From positions 310,001 to 374,000 of the forward strand of contig NZ_FMAJ01000005.1 in assembly GCF_900094625.1 (NCBI RefSeq): a stretch of DNA of 64,000 nt, in the 5' to 3' direction. The notes under the pieces are model-generated. The model was given only the letters and a program-made list of their open reading frames with translations, ran no database searches and was not told the origin of the DNA. Below, piece after piece: positions 50,797-58,794 of this stretch (position 1 is its first letter; each line of letters opens with the position of its first letter). The translations under genes were made by a program, and so were the position numbers. Source of the DNA: Rhizobium aethiopicum. GTDB lineage: Bacteria; Pseudomonadota; Alphaproteobacteria; Rhizobiales; Rhizobiaceae.

Positions 50797-52200
50797 TCAT
50801 GATTTCGGGCCGCGGGAGTTTCGGGGTTTGGACTTGGCGGCCGGGGCGGCGGCAGAGCGGGCTCTGACTGCGGAGAGAAAGGAGGCATAGCTCCAGGTCA
50901 GATTCCGGACGCTTTTCTCGTAGCCGACGGTACCATCGAACTGTTCGCTCAGCTCATAGTGATCGCTGTGATAGACGATGGCCCGCAACATGACGTCAGA
51001 CGAAGCCCGCAGGGCAGCCGACGCTTCGGCGGCGCTGCTGGATGCGCCAAGTCCCAGTTCCGCGAAGAAGGGTTCGGAGAACTGATCGAGGGGAATGGCG
51101 CCGCTGGCATCGATGGCATTGGCAAGCCGATATTGAAACTCGGCAAAGTTGGCTGTGCACAGAGCCCAGGGATGCCCGCCGACCACTGGAGCTGCCACAT
51201 CGCCATCGTAATGGTCACCTGGATAGCGCCCGAAGAGTGGTCCGAGCCCTTTGGCCGCGTCGGCGCCATTGACCGGGTAATAGTTCGAAGACGAAGGATC
51301 GGCCCACTGGCGCCGCAGAATGGCCGCCGTTGCCAGAAGCTTGGTGTCGGTCGGCTCGATCCCGCCATAGCAGACCGAAGAGACGATATCGATGTTCGCG
51401 TCATAACCGGCTTGCTCCGCGGCATCCAGAATGCTCACATAGAGCTGCCCGTTCCAGTGGATCGCCAGCTGGCTTTCCAGCCAGGAGATGGCATCGGCCA
51501 CCCCGGCAGGCACCGCAATACCGATCGTGTTTGTGGAAATTTCTCGGAAAAAGCGCAGCTGTACGGCTCTGGCGAAAAACGAATAGCCTTCATATTCCTC
51601 CCAGAGATTTGTGGTCTTGTTCTGGTAAACTTCGAGAAGATAAGCGAGGTTGGCCTCGACCAACTGTTTGGCGATCGTCTGCGTGGCTCCATCCAACTGA
51701 TCGAACAGGGTCATGATCGCGATCGACTGAATGGCCGGCCCGTCATTCTGCTCCGACCACGGGCGAACCTCGCCGGTGATGGTGAAGCAGGCGTGGCCAA
51801 GTGTGACGGTCGCGGAATTCTTGGCATTCGCCTGGCAGAGCGCTGCGAAATTTACATAGTCGACCAGGCTCGGCGAAACTCCGCCCGGGACCGGCAGCAA
51901 TCCGGCTAGCGCGATCTCGATGGCCGTAATGGCGCCGTCGCGGACCCAGTTGAAAACGTAATCCTGGTCGACACCCGGCGTGTTCGCAGGGTAGGAGGGT
52001 GCGGCGATGACGCAGCCGGGGGCCGAAAAGACGCCGGGCGATGTGGGATCCTCGATGACGTAGCCATCGCTTGTGATGTTGCGCATCATCAGAAGAGAAA
52101 AATAGCGCGACAATGCGACCAAATCGGTCTGCGCGAAGGCTGGCCGCGGTTTGACCGTAGGCGCATTGGCGCCGATATGGGCCGGGTTCGCACCCGTCAT
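50797..52200 (-). CDS. GH15 glucoamylase-like glycoside hydrolase
   Basis: A 467-residue GH15 protein resembling fungal-type glucoamylases. The features are DYVFNWVRDGAITAIEIA (substrate-binding Arg-Asp), LWEEYEGYSFFARAVQ (general-acid Glu), GGHPWALCTANFAEFQYRLA and the C-terminal LSEQFDGTVGYEKSVRNLTWSYASFLSA. It would release glucose from alpha-glucans or alpha-glucosides. There is no signal peptide and no starch-binding domain. The start at 52200 has GGAG; the same start region is duplicated 27 nt upstream (ATG 52227), adding 9 residues if used. First enzyme gene after the XRE regulator in the gene set. Confidence 0.85.
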   Translation of the reverse strand: MTGANPAHIGANAPTVKPRPAFAQTDLVALSRYFSLLMMRNITSDGYVIEDPTSPGVFSAPGCVIAAPSYPANTPGVDQDYVFNWVRDGAITAIEIALAGLLPVPGGVSPSLVDYVNFAALCQANAKNSATVTLGHACFTITGEVRPWSEQNDGPAIQSIAIMTLFDQLDGATQTIAKQLVEANLAYLLEVYQNKTTNLWEEYEGYSFFARAVQLRFFREISTNTIGIAVPAGVADAISWLESQLAIHWNGQLYVSILDAAEQAGYDANIDIVSSVCYGGIEPTDTKLLATAAILRRQWADPSSSNYYPVNGADAAKGLGPLFGRYPGDHYDGDVAAPVVGGHPWALCTANFAEFQYRLANAIDASGAIPLDQFSEPFFAELGLGASSSAAEASAALRASSDVMLRAIVYHSDHYELSEQFDGTVGYEKSVRNLTWSYASFLSAVRARSAAAPAAKSKPRNSRGPKS

Positions 52201-52241
52201 TGACTGACTCCAAAGCGCAACTGTCATTGACTGACTCCAAA
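52196..52241. repeat. 27-bp tandem duplication of the GH15 start region
   Basis: The 19-nt sequence GTCATTGACTGACTCCAAA occurs at 52196-52214 and again at 52223-52241, 27 nt apart. On the minus strand each copy holds a ribosome-binding site (TTTGGAG) and an in-frame ATG, so two starts for the GH15 protein are present. Confidence 0.85.
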
Positions 52242-52453
52242 ATCGGTTGAGACTTGCCGTAATCAGATCGAGGAAATATTCCGATCGAATGGGCGTTGAG
52301 AGTGAACACAAGGTCTCTGCGGAGGGCAGGTGGCTGGCCGTCTGCCCTCGCTGCAATTGCATCTTTAACTGGAAAGATCGTCGACGTTTTGTTTCTTGGC
52401 AACCTGAACGTGTTGATCTCAGGTTGAAAAATCTCAAAGAATTGCGCTTGGCT

Positions 52454-52798
52454 TTATGCGTGCTCCGGCGGGATGGATTCGACCAGCCCAACGAGATTGG
52501 ATCGTGTTGCCGCAGACCGGTTGCGCAATGCCAGAATCATTTGCAACTCTGCGGGCGAGATCGCGCTGTTCCTATGCCAGTCCATCGTGCCGCGCCCGAG
52601 CAGCAGCCAGTCGAGGGAGACATCCAGCAGGTCGGCGAGCGCGCAGGCGCTTTCCAGCGAGGTATGACCGCCATTCTGCCAGCGTGAGACGGCGGCGACG
52701 GACACGTCTAGTTCGGCCGCCAGGGCGTGAACTTTCCGGAACTTGCCCCGGGATATCGCCTCTCGAATACGTCTGCCGCGTGCCATGTCGTAGGTCAT
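52454..52798 (-). CDS. XRE-type HTH transcriptional regulator
   Basis: A 114-residue protein with a Cro/CI-type HTH (about 20-75: FRKVHALAAELDVSVAAVSRWQNGGHTSLESACALADLLDVSLDWLLLGRG) and a short C-terminal tail with no sensor domain. The ATG at 52798 follows GGGAGG. It lies 226 nt upstream of the GH15 gene on the same strand, and diverges from the LuxI gene with 182 bp between. It may control either or both. No specific family name is justified. Confidence 0.85.
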   Translation of the reverse strand: MTYDMARGRRIREAISRGKFRKVHALAAELDVSVAAVSRWQNGGHTSLESACALADLLDVSLDWLLLGRGTMDWHRNSAISPAELQMILALRNRSAATRSNLVGLVESIPPEHA

Positions 52799-52907
52799 CA
52801 AGAATCCTCCCTTTGGTTGCGTTAAAATTGGCAATAACCACGAGCTTCCGATCGACGAATATCAGAAACTTCTTATGGAAGGGGAAGGCAAAGCCGGGCA
52901 CCGGTCA

Positions 52908-52927
52908 ACCTGGTGAAATTTCCAGAT
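52908..52927. promoter_or_regulatory. Candidate lux-type box upstream of luxI
   Basis: ACCTGGTGAAATTTCCAGAT is a 20-bp imperfect palindrome with CTGG/CCAG halves, centred about 63 bp before the LuxI start. That is the size and position usual for LuxR-type binding sites. Confidence 0.45.
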
Positions 52928-52980
52928 TGCTCCCGTTCGGCCTCCTGTTGTGAAACGTCAGCACATCAGGAGGGACGGAT

Positions 52981-53619
52981 ATGTTGCGGATACTCACCAA
53001 AGACATGCTCGATACCGATCGACGGGCTTTCGATGAAATGTTTCGGGCTCGCGCCGCCGTTTTTCGCGATCGGCTGGGATGGCAGGTCGATGTCCGGGAT
53101 CAATGGGAGAGGGACCGATACGACGAGGCCGAAGATCCCGTCTATCTTGTTACGCACCAACCTTCCGGCACGCTTACTGGTTCGCTGCGCCTGTTGCCGA
53201 CCACCGGAGCGACGATGCTCAAAAGCGAGTTCCGGCATTTCTTCGATCAGCCCATCGACGTCGATAGCCCGACGACCTGGGAATGTACCCGCTTTTGCCT
53301 TCATCCGCATGCCGGACAAATGGAGCAATCGGGCGCCGTCGCCACGGAGTTGCTCTCAGGGCTTTGCGATCTTGCGCTCGACACCGGTATCGAAAGCATT
53401 GTCGGCGTCTATGACGCCGCGATGGTTGCTGTGTACCGCAGGATCGGCTGGAGGCCGACGGCGCTTGCCCGATCCCGGCCGGAGATCGGCAAGCTGTATG
53501 TCGGCCTATGGGATGTGACGGCGGAGAATTGTCGGACACTTCGGGCCAACCTGTCCCGACTGCTGGAGCAAGCCTCTCCCAATCCTGGCGGAGCCCATGT
53601 CGATGGCGGCATGCGGTAA
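52981..53619 (+). CDS. Acyl-homoserine-lactone synthase (LuxI family)
   Basis: A 212-residue autoinducer synthase, making an acyl-homoserine lactone from SAM and an acyl carrier. The conserved core is complete: MFRARAAVFRDRLGWQVDV, then DEAEDPVYLV, GSLRLLPTTGATML and WECTRFCLHP. TCAGGAGGG precedes the ATG. A LuxR-type gene follows on the same strand. The pair resembles the RaiI/RaiR system of rhizobia in gene arrangement, but I cannot exclude another of the rhizobial LuxI types, so no symbol is given. A lux-type box lies upstream, consistent with autoinduction. Confidence 0.92.
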   Translation: MLRILTKDMLDTDRRAFDEMFRARAAVFRDRLGWQVDVRDQWERDRYDEAEDPVYLVTHQPSGTLTGSLRLLPTTGATMLKSEFRHFFDQPIDVDSPTTWECTRFCLHPHAGQMEQSGAVATELLSGLCDLALDTGIESIVGVYDAAMVAVYRRIGWRPTALARSRPEIGKLYVGLWDVTAENCRTLRANLSRLLEQASPNPGGAHVDGGMR

Positions 53620-53713
53620 GCGCACTCGCTGTCCCGCCGCCCTGTAGTGGGACCGTCAGTTTTTAACCTGTTCTTCATGTCGCGCCATGGTTGCCAAAAA
53701 TAATTCTGTTCTC

Positions 53714-53733
53714 GGTAATCGCGAAATGTTACC
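53714..53733. promoter_or_regulatory. Palindrome upstream of luxR
   Basis: GGTAATCGCGAAATGTTACC, arms GGTAA/TTACC around 10 nt, ends 41 bp before the LuxR start. It may be an operator. The luxI-luxR gap (53620-53774) otherwise holds only a weak 5-bp stem (GTCCC/GGGAC) followed by CGTCAGTTTTT, a possible luxI terminator. Confidence 0.35.
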
Positions 53734-53774
53734 ATCGCGAGCAGTTGAGGAGTCACACAACCGCGAGTCCACTC

Positions 53775-54500
53775 ATGCTGAGCAGTTCTCGTTTTTTCTA
53801 CTGTCTTGAGCGGATCTCCGCGTCGCCGACATTGCAAGATCTGGAAACAGCGCTGGACGAAGTCCGCCACATCTATGCGATATCGCACATGGTTCTGCAT
53901 GTGACCCGCACCTCGGGGGCGGCGGACAGCAATCCATTGCTGATGCTGACCTACCCGCCCGAGTGGGTGAAACAATATCTTGATCGCGATTATTTCAACA
54001 TCGATCCCGTCGTGCGGCTCGGCCGGCGCGGCTTCCTGCCTGTGGAATGGTCCGCATCAAAATGGGATTCCGGCCGGGCCTATGGCTTCTTCAAGGAGGC
54101 CATGGCCTTCGGTATCGGCCGTCAAGGCGTGACGCTGCCGGTGCGGGGACCTCAGGGGGAGCGATCGCTGTTTACGGTCACGTCTAATCACCCCGACTCC
54201 TACTGGCGGCAGTTTCGCATGGACAGTATGCGCGACCTCCAGTTTCTCGCCCACCATCTCCACGACAGGGCCATGGTTCTGTCGGGCTTGAGAAAAACTG
54301 CGGATTTTCCGCAATTGTCGCGCCGCGAACTGCAATGTCTTGAAATGACGGCCGGCGGCCTGATGGCAAAGCAGATCTGCGCCCGCCTGTCAATTTCGGC
54401 GAGTGCGGTGCAGCTCTATCTCGCCTCCGCACGCCGGAAGCTGACCGTCGCCACGACGAGTGAAGCGGTCGCCAAGGCCACGGCGCTTGAATTGATATGA
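53775..54500 (+). CDS. LuxR-family quorum-sensing regulator
   Basis: A 241-residue LuxR-type protein. The N-terminal autoinducer-binding domain has the conserved Trp, Tyr, Asp and Trp positions (YPPEWVKQYLDRDYFNIDPVV ... LPVEWS), and the C-terminal HTH is LSRRELQCLEMTAGGLMAKQICARLSISASAVQLYLASARRKL (about 180-225). The ATG at 53775 gives the usual length; an upstream in-frame start at 53691 would add 28 residues of unlikely sequence. GAGGAG lies rather far (about 20 nt) upstream. It presumably responds to the lactone made by the adjacent LuxI protein. Confidence 0.9.
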   Translation: MLSSSRFFYCLERISASPTLQDLETALDEVRHIYAISHMVLHVTRTSGAADSNPLLMLTYPPEWVKQYLDRDYFNIDPVVRLGRRGFLPVEWSASKWDSGRAYGFFKEAMAFGIGRQGVTLPVRGPQGERSLFTVTSNHPDSYWRQFRMDSMRDLQFLAHHLHDRAMVLSGLRKTADFPQLSRRELQCLEMTAGGLMAKQICARLSISASAVQLYLASARRKLTVATTSEAVAKATALELI

Positions 54501-54515
54501 GCGGGGGCTCGCGGT

Positions 54516-54980
54516 TCAGCGCCTGCTCCGCGTGCGCGTCGCCAGGACGTTGCGGATCGAAAAGCTGGAATGAATCCTGAGGACGCCGGGCAAGGTTGAC
54601 AGGATCTCCTTGTGGATGCGTTCGAACTCGCCCGCACTGGCGACCTCGACGCGCAGCAGATAGTCGGAGCCGCCCGTCATCAGAAAACATTCGCGGATCT
54701 CCGGGTGCCGGCGGACCGCCGCCTCGAAACGGTCGAGATGATCCTCCGTTTGCCGCTCGAGGGTAATGTTGATGATCACGGCAATCATCTCATCCGCATT
54801 GCCGGTGTCCACCAGCGCGGTATAGCCGCGGATCACGCCTGATTTTTCCATGATCTTGATGCGCCTGAGGCAGGCCGACGGCGACAGGCCGATCTGGCCG
54901 GCGAGCCTGGCATTGCTCATGCGGGCGTCGAGACGCAGCAGTCTGAGGATATTGCGATCGGTTGCATCGAGAGCGGTCAT
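54516..54980 (-). CDS. dadR: Lrp/AsnC-family regulator of alanine catabolism
   Basis: A 154-residue Lrp/AsnC regulator: N-terminal HTH (LDATDRNILRLLRLDARMSNARLAGQIGLSPSACLRRIKIMEKSGVIRGY) and the C-terminal RAM ligand-binding domain (about 70-145). It diverges from the racemase and D-amino-acid dehydrogenase genes with 127 bp between, which is the arrangement of DadR-type alanine regulators. An inverted repeat in the gap is a likely site. The name is by context. Confidence 0.85.
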   Translation of the reverse strand: MTALDATDRNILRLLRLDARMSNARLAGQIGLSPSACLRRIKIMEKSGVIRGYTALVDTGNADEMIAVIINITLERQTEDHLDRFEAAVRRHPEIRECFLMTGGSDYLLRVEVASAGEFERIHKEILSTLPGVLRIHSSFSIRNVLATRTRSRR

Positions 54981-54987
54981 GATTGAT

Positions 54988-55001
54988 CATTCCAATGAAT
55001 G
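54988..55001. promoter_or_regulatory. Candidate Lrp-type operator
   Basis: CATTCCAATGAATG is a perfect inverted repeat (CATTC/GAATG, 4-nt spacer) 8 bp before the Lrp gene start and 107 bp before the racemase start. Similar palindromes are bound by Lrp/AsnC proteins. Confidence 0.4.
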
Positions 55002-55107
55002 ACATATCATGCAGAAAAGACGCATAAAGCGCAATAATCGACTACAGAACGATAGGCAATTTCGTCCATTATTTCATAGACTCCGGGGCAATGGAGAAGG
55101 GGTCGAG

Positions 55108-56238
55108 ATGGATAGCGATATTTTGGTTTCCCGCACACAGGCCACGACCGCGCAGGGAGCCGCGGGCTATCTGACGATCGATCTTGCGGCGCTCGGCCGC
55201 AACTATCAGAAGCTCACATCGATGCTGGCGCCGGTCCGCGCAGGCGCTGTCGTCAAGGCCGACGCCTATGGCCTCGGCGCCGAACGGGTCGCGGCAACGC
55301 TCTACGGCGAAGGTTGCCGGCATTTCTTTGTCGCCCAGTTCGTAGAGGCCGTGCGGCTGAGGCCGGCTCTTGCCCGCGACGCCCAGATTTTCGTACTGAA
55401 CGGCTTGCAGCCCGGCAACGAGATCGGCTGTGCCGAGATGGGCATCGTCCCGGTTCTCAATTCGCTGGCGCAGTGGCGGCAATGGTCGGCGACGGCGCGC
55501 ATTCTGAAACGTTGCCTGCCTGCCGTCCTGCAATTCGACACCGGCATGTCGCGGCTTGGTTTTCCCCAGGAGGAACGAGCCGAACTTGCCGCGGCCCTTC
55601 GCGATGGCACCAATGTCGAGATCCTGTTTATCATGAGCCATTTGGCCTCGGCCGACGACATCGAGAGCGAGCAGAACGGCGAGCAATTTGCCGAGATGTC
55701 CAGCATTGCCGATGAATTTCCGGGCTTCGACATATCCTTCGCCAATTCCGGCGGCGTCTTCCTCGGCGATGCCTATCACGGTGTGCTTGCCCGATCCGGC
55801 ATCGCGCTTTATGGCGGCGCTCCCAACACCGGCGGGAGGAACCCGATGGAGCCGGTCGTCAGCCTCGATGTCGCCGTCGTGCAGACCCGCACCGTGCCGG
55901 CAGGCACCAAGATCGGCTATGGCGGCGCGCATGTCACCCAGCGGCAAATGCGTCTCGCCACCATCGCCGCCGGCTATGCCGACGGCTTGCCCAGGTCGCT
56001 GGGCGACCTCGGCGCCGCTTATTTCAACGGCATTCGCCTGCCGATCGTCGGCCGCGTCTCGATGGACAGTGCGACCGTTGACATCTCGGCGCTGCCCGAA
56101 GGCGCGCTGACGCTGGGCAGCCTCGTTGAAGTGCTTGGCCCGAACCAGACGCTCGAAGCCGTGGCGCGGGACGCCGGGACGATATCTTACGAAATCCTAA
56201 CCCGTCTCGGCGATCGTTATCACAAGCAATATTGCTGA
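55108..56238 (+). CDS. dadX: Alanine racemase (catabolic, DadX type)
   Basis: A 376-residue fold-III PLP racemase converting L- to D-alanine. The cofactor Lys is in AVVKADAYGLGAERV (about residue 46), the catalytic Tyr in KIGYGGAHVTQRQM (about 272), and RVSMDSATVDIS is the usual late motif. The ATG at 55108 follows GGAGAAGGGG; an upstream in-frame ATG at 55009 lies in the promoter region. The next gene encodes the matching dehydrogenase, so this is the catabolic racemase. GGYGG-type context at the Tyr is slightly altered from the more common GYG-R pattern. Confidence 0.9.
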   Translation: MDSDILVSRTQATTAQGAAGYLTIDLAALGRNYQKLTSMLAPVRAGAVVKADAYGLGAERVAATLYGEGCRHFFVAQFVEAVRLRPALARDAQIFVLNGLQPGNEIGCAEMGIVPVLNSLAQWRQWSATARILKRCLPAVLQFDTGMSRLGFPQEERAELAAALRDGTNVEILFIMSHLASADDIESEQNGEQFAEMSSIADEFPGFDISFANSGGVFLGDAYHGVLARSGIALYGGAPNTGGRNPMEPVVSLDVAVVQTRTVPAGTKIGYGGAHVTQRQMRLATIAAGYADGLPRSLGDLGAAYFNGIRLPIVGRVSMDSATVDISALPEGALTLGSLVEVLGPNQTLEAVARDAGTISYEILTRLGDRYHKQYC

Positions 56239-56268
56239 AAGCCCGTCGGCTTCATCCTTGGGGACATC

Positions 56269-57519
56269 ATGAAAGTCATCGTTCTGGGTGCCGGCATCGT
56301 CGGTGTCACATCCGCGTATCAACTGGCCAAATCAGGCCATGAGGTTACCGTCGTCGACCGGCAAACGGGGCCGGCGCTGGAGACGAGCTTTGCCAATGCC
56401 GGCGAAGTCTCCTTCGGCTATTGCTCGCCATGGGCGGCGCCCGGCATTCCAATGAAGGCCATGAAATGGCTTTTCATGAAACATGCGCCGCTCATCCTGC
56501 GCCCAAAATTTGACATCGCCATGCTCTCCTGGATGGCGAGGATGCTGTCGAACTGCACCTCCGAGCGTTACGCGATCAATAAGAGCCGCATGCTGCGCCT
56601 TGCCGATTACAGCCGCATCGCGCTCGCGGAGCTTCGCGCCGAAACCGGCATCGCTTACGACGAACGCATGCAGGGAACCCTACAGCTGTTCCGCACGCAG
56701 CAGCAGCTCGATGGCGCGGCAAAGGACGTCAAGGCGCTGGCTGCCGACGGCATCCCCTATGAGGTGCTGGACCGCGACGGCTGCATCCGGGTCGAGCCGG
56801 CGCTCAGGCATGTGCGCGACAAGATCGTCGGCGGCCTTTTGACCCCGAAGGACGAAACCGGTGACTGCTTCAAGTTTACCAATGCGCTGGCCGCCAAAGC
56901 CGAGGCGCTCGGCGTCCGTTTCGCCTATGGCACGACGGTCAAGGCGCTTGATGTCGAGACGGGCCGGGTGCGCGGGATCGTCACCGACCGCGGGCGGATG
57001 GATGCGGAGGCTGTGGTGGTCGCGCTCGGCAGCTTTTCGCCGCTGCTGCTCAAGCCGCTCGGTATCGGCCTGCCTGTCTACCCGGTCAAGGGCTATTCGC
57101 TCACCGTCCCGATCACCGATGCGTCACGCGCGCCGGAATCGACCGTCATGGACGAAAGCTACAAAATTGCGATTACGCGGCTCGGTGACCGCATCCGCGT
57201 CGGCGGCATGGCCGAAATATCAGGTTATACCAACGATCTCGGCCTCGCCCGCCGCAGCACGCTCGAGCATTCGGTCACCGACCTTTTCCCCGGTGGCGAC
57301 GTTTCCAAGGCTTCATTCTGGTCGGGTCTGCGCCCGATGACGCCGGACGGCACGCCGGTCATCGGCCCGACCAAGATCATCGGGCTCTTTCTCAACACCG
57401 GCCACGGCACGCTCGGCTGGACCATGAGCACCGGTTCGGCCCGGCTGATCAGCGACCTCGTCGGCGCCCGCAGGCCCGACATCGACGCTGGGGATCTCGC
57501 AGTCAGCCGATACGGGTGA
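56269..57519 (+). CDS. dadA: D-amino-acid dehydrogenase small subunit
   Basis: A 416-residue FAD enzyme of the DadA family, oxidising D-alanine to pyruvate and ammonia at the inner membrane and passing electrons to the respiratory chain. The FAD motif is [21 protein letters not shown] (residues about 4-24). [42 protein letters not shown] and [13 protein letters not shown] are the family landmarks. It starts 30 nt after the racemase stop, forming the alanine-use operon under the divergent Lrp protein. Confidence 0.93.
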   Translation: MKVIVLGAGIVGVTSAYQLAKSGHEVTVVDRQTGPALETSFANAGEVSFGYCSPWAAPGIPMKAMKWLFMKHAPLILRPKFDIAMLSWMARMLSNCTSERYAINKSRMLRLADYSRIALAELRAETGIAYDERMQGTLQLFRTQQQLDGAAKDVKALAADGIPYEVLDRDGCIRVEPALRHVRDKIVGGLLTPKDETGDCFKFTNALAAKAEALGVRFAYGTTVKALDVETGRVRGIVTDRGRMDAEAVVVALGSFSPLLLKPLGIGLPVYPVKGYSLTVPITDASRAPESTVMDESYKIAITRLGDRIRVGGMAEISGYTNDLGLARRSTLEHSVTDLFPGGDVSKASFWSGLRPMTPDGTPVIGPTKIIGLFLNTGHGTLGWTMSTGSARLISDLVGARRPDIDAGDLAVSRYG

Positions 57520-57597
57520 AGCGCATGGACGCAAAAAGAATGAACGTGATCGTGCAAATCGGTTATTACTTGTGCACATCGTTTTGCGAGGTCACGG

Positions 57598-58611
57598 ATG
57601 TCCGGTAACCATCGGCATGCCCCCAGTGTGGTCCAATCGCCGGCCGTAGCGAATATGTCGTTTCGCGAAACGGTGCAGAACGGAACGGACGCGGATCAGC
57701 TCGCGGAAGCATTGTCGACGTCGAAATCCACGATAAAGGTTACGGCAGAAGGCAAGACGCCCATTGCGTATCGCTGCAATTTCGTCGCGATGGAAGATGT
57801 CAGCGTCGCCGATTGCTCTTATGAGGGCACGCTTTTCTGCAAGCGCGAGGGGATCGTCGACAAAGTGGCTATATTCCTGCCGATCGAGGGGACTATGTCC
57901 TTCGGCGGGAAGCGAGAGCAGATATATTCAGTGCCGGGTCGCGGCGTGATCCTCGAGCAGGGCAGTGTCAGGGGCACCAGGATCGTCGGCCCACGCCGTC
58001 ATCTCTGCCTCTTCATCGATCGGGCCAGGATCGCCACGCAGTTCGCGCATATGTGCGAGCGGACGATCAGCGGCGACGTCGGCTTTCAACCCCACATCGA
58101 TGTGACGGCAGGTCCCGGGCTGCTTCTGCAGCAACTCGTCTCAAACCTTCACCGCGGCGTCAGCGGCAGCGGCTTGTTGCAACGTTCGCCGCTGGCCGTC
58201 AAATCGCTCTGCGATGCGGCGGTCTACCTACTTCTGGAGAGCTGTCCCCATCACTATTCGGAGGAGCTGGCGCGTTCCGCTCCGCTGCCGGCCCCGCGGC
58301 ATGTGAAATGGGCCATCGATTTCATGCAAGAACACATTGCGGAACCGATCTCGCTCAGCGAGATCGCGACGGCGGCCAATGTAAGTGTTCGGACCTTGCA
58401 GCAGGGCTTCCGACAGTTCAGGAACACCACTCCGATCGCCTACCTGCAGGAAATCCGGATGCTGGCCGCCCATCGCGATCTGCTCGAGTCCGGCGCAAAA
58501 CAGACCGTCGCCGATATCGCGCTCAGATGGGGGTTTGTGCATCTCGGGCGCTTTGCCGCCGAATACAAGAAGCGTTTCGGTCAGCTGCCGTCGCAGACCT
58601 TGAAGGCCTGA
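57598..58611 (+). CDS. AraC-family regulator (AraC_binding_2 type)
   Basis: A 337-residue regulator. The N-terminal domain (about 40-200) is of the AraC_binding_2 type seen in FeaR and XylS-like proteins. The C-terminal HTH pair is at about 240-330 (ISLSEIATAANVSVRTLQQGFRQFRNTTPIAYLQEIR and VADIALRWGFVHLGRFAAEYKKRFGQLPS). It lies downstream of dadA, 78 bp after its stop, and converges on the aminotransferase gene. Its target is unknown. Confidence 0.85.
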   Translation: MSGNHRHAPSVVQSPAVANMSFRETVQNGTDADQLAEALSTSKSTIKVTAEGKTPIAYRCNFVAMEDVSVADCSYEGTLFCKREGIVDKVAIFLPIEGTMSFGGKREQIYSVPGRGVILEQGSVRGTRIVGPRRHLCLFIDRARIATQFAHMCERTISGDVGFQPHIDVTAGPGLLLQQLVSNLHRGVSGSGLLQRSPLAVKSLCDAAVYLLLESCPHHYSEELARSAPLPAPRHVKWAIDFMQEHIAEPISLSEIATAANVSVRTLQQGFRQFRNTTPIAYLQEIRMLAAHRDLLESGAKQTVADIALRWGFVHLGRFAAEYKKRFGQLPSQTLKA

Positions 58612-58711
58612 TCGAGGCAGGACTAAAGCGCGTTGGGAGGCGTGGCAATGGGCGCCCTATCCCGGTCAATATCCTGGACTTCGTCGACGTCGCGTCAGCG
58701 TCTCGCCGCCT

Positions 58712-58736
58712 CGGCGGGGCTATTTACCCCCCGCCG
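58712..58736. terminator. Hairpin between convergent AraC and aminotransferase genes
   Basis: Perfect 8-bp arms CGGCGGGG (58712-58719) and CCCCGCCG (58729-58736) with a 9-nt loop, in the 183-bp gap between two convergent genes. It could act on both strands; no T-run follows. Confidence 0.45.
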
Positions 58737-58794
58737 CTGTGGCTCCAATTCCCGCAGATCCGTCATCAGCGGGAATGGCAGTGGGATCGTGGGA

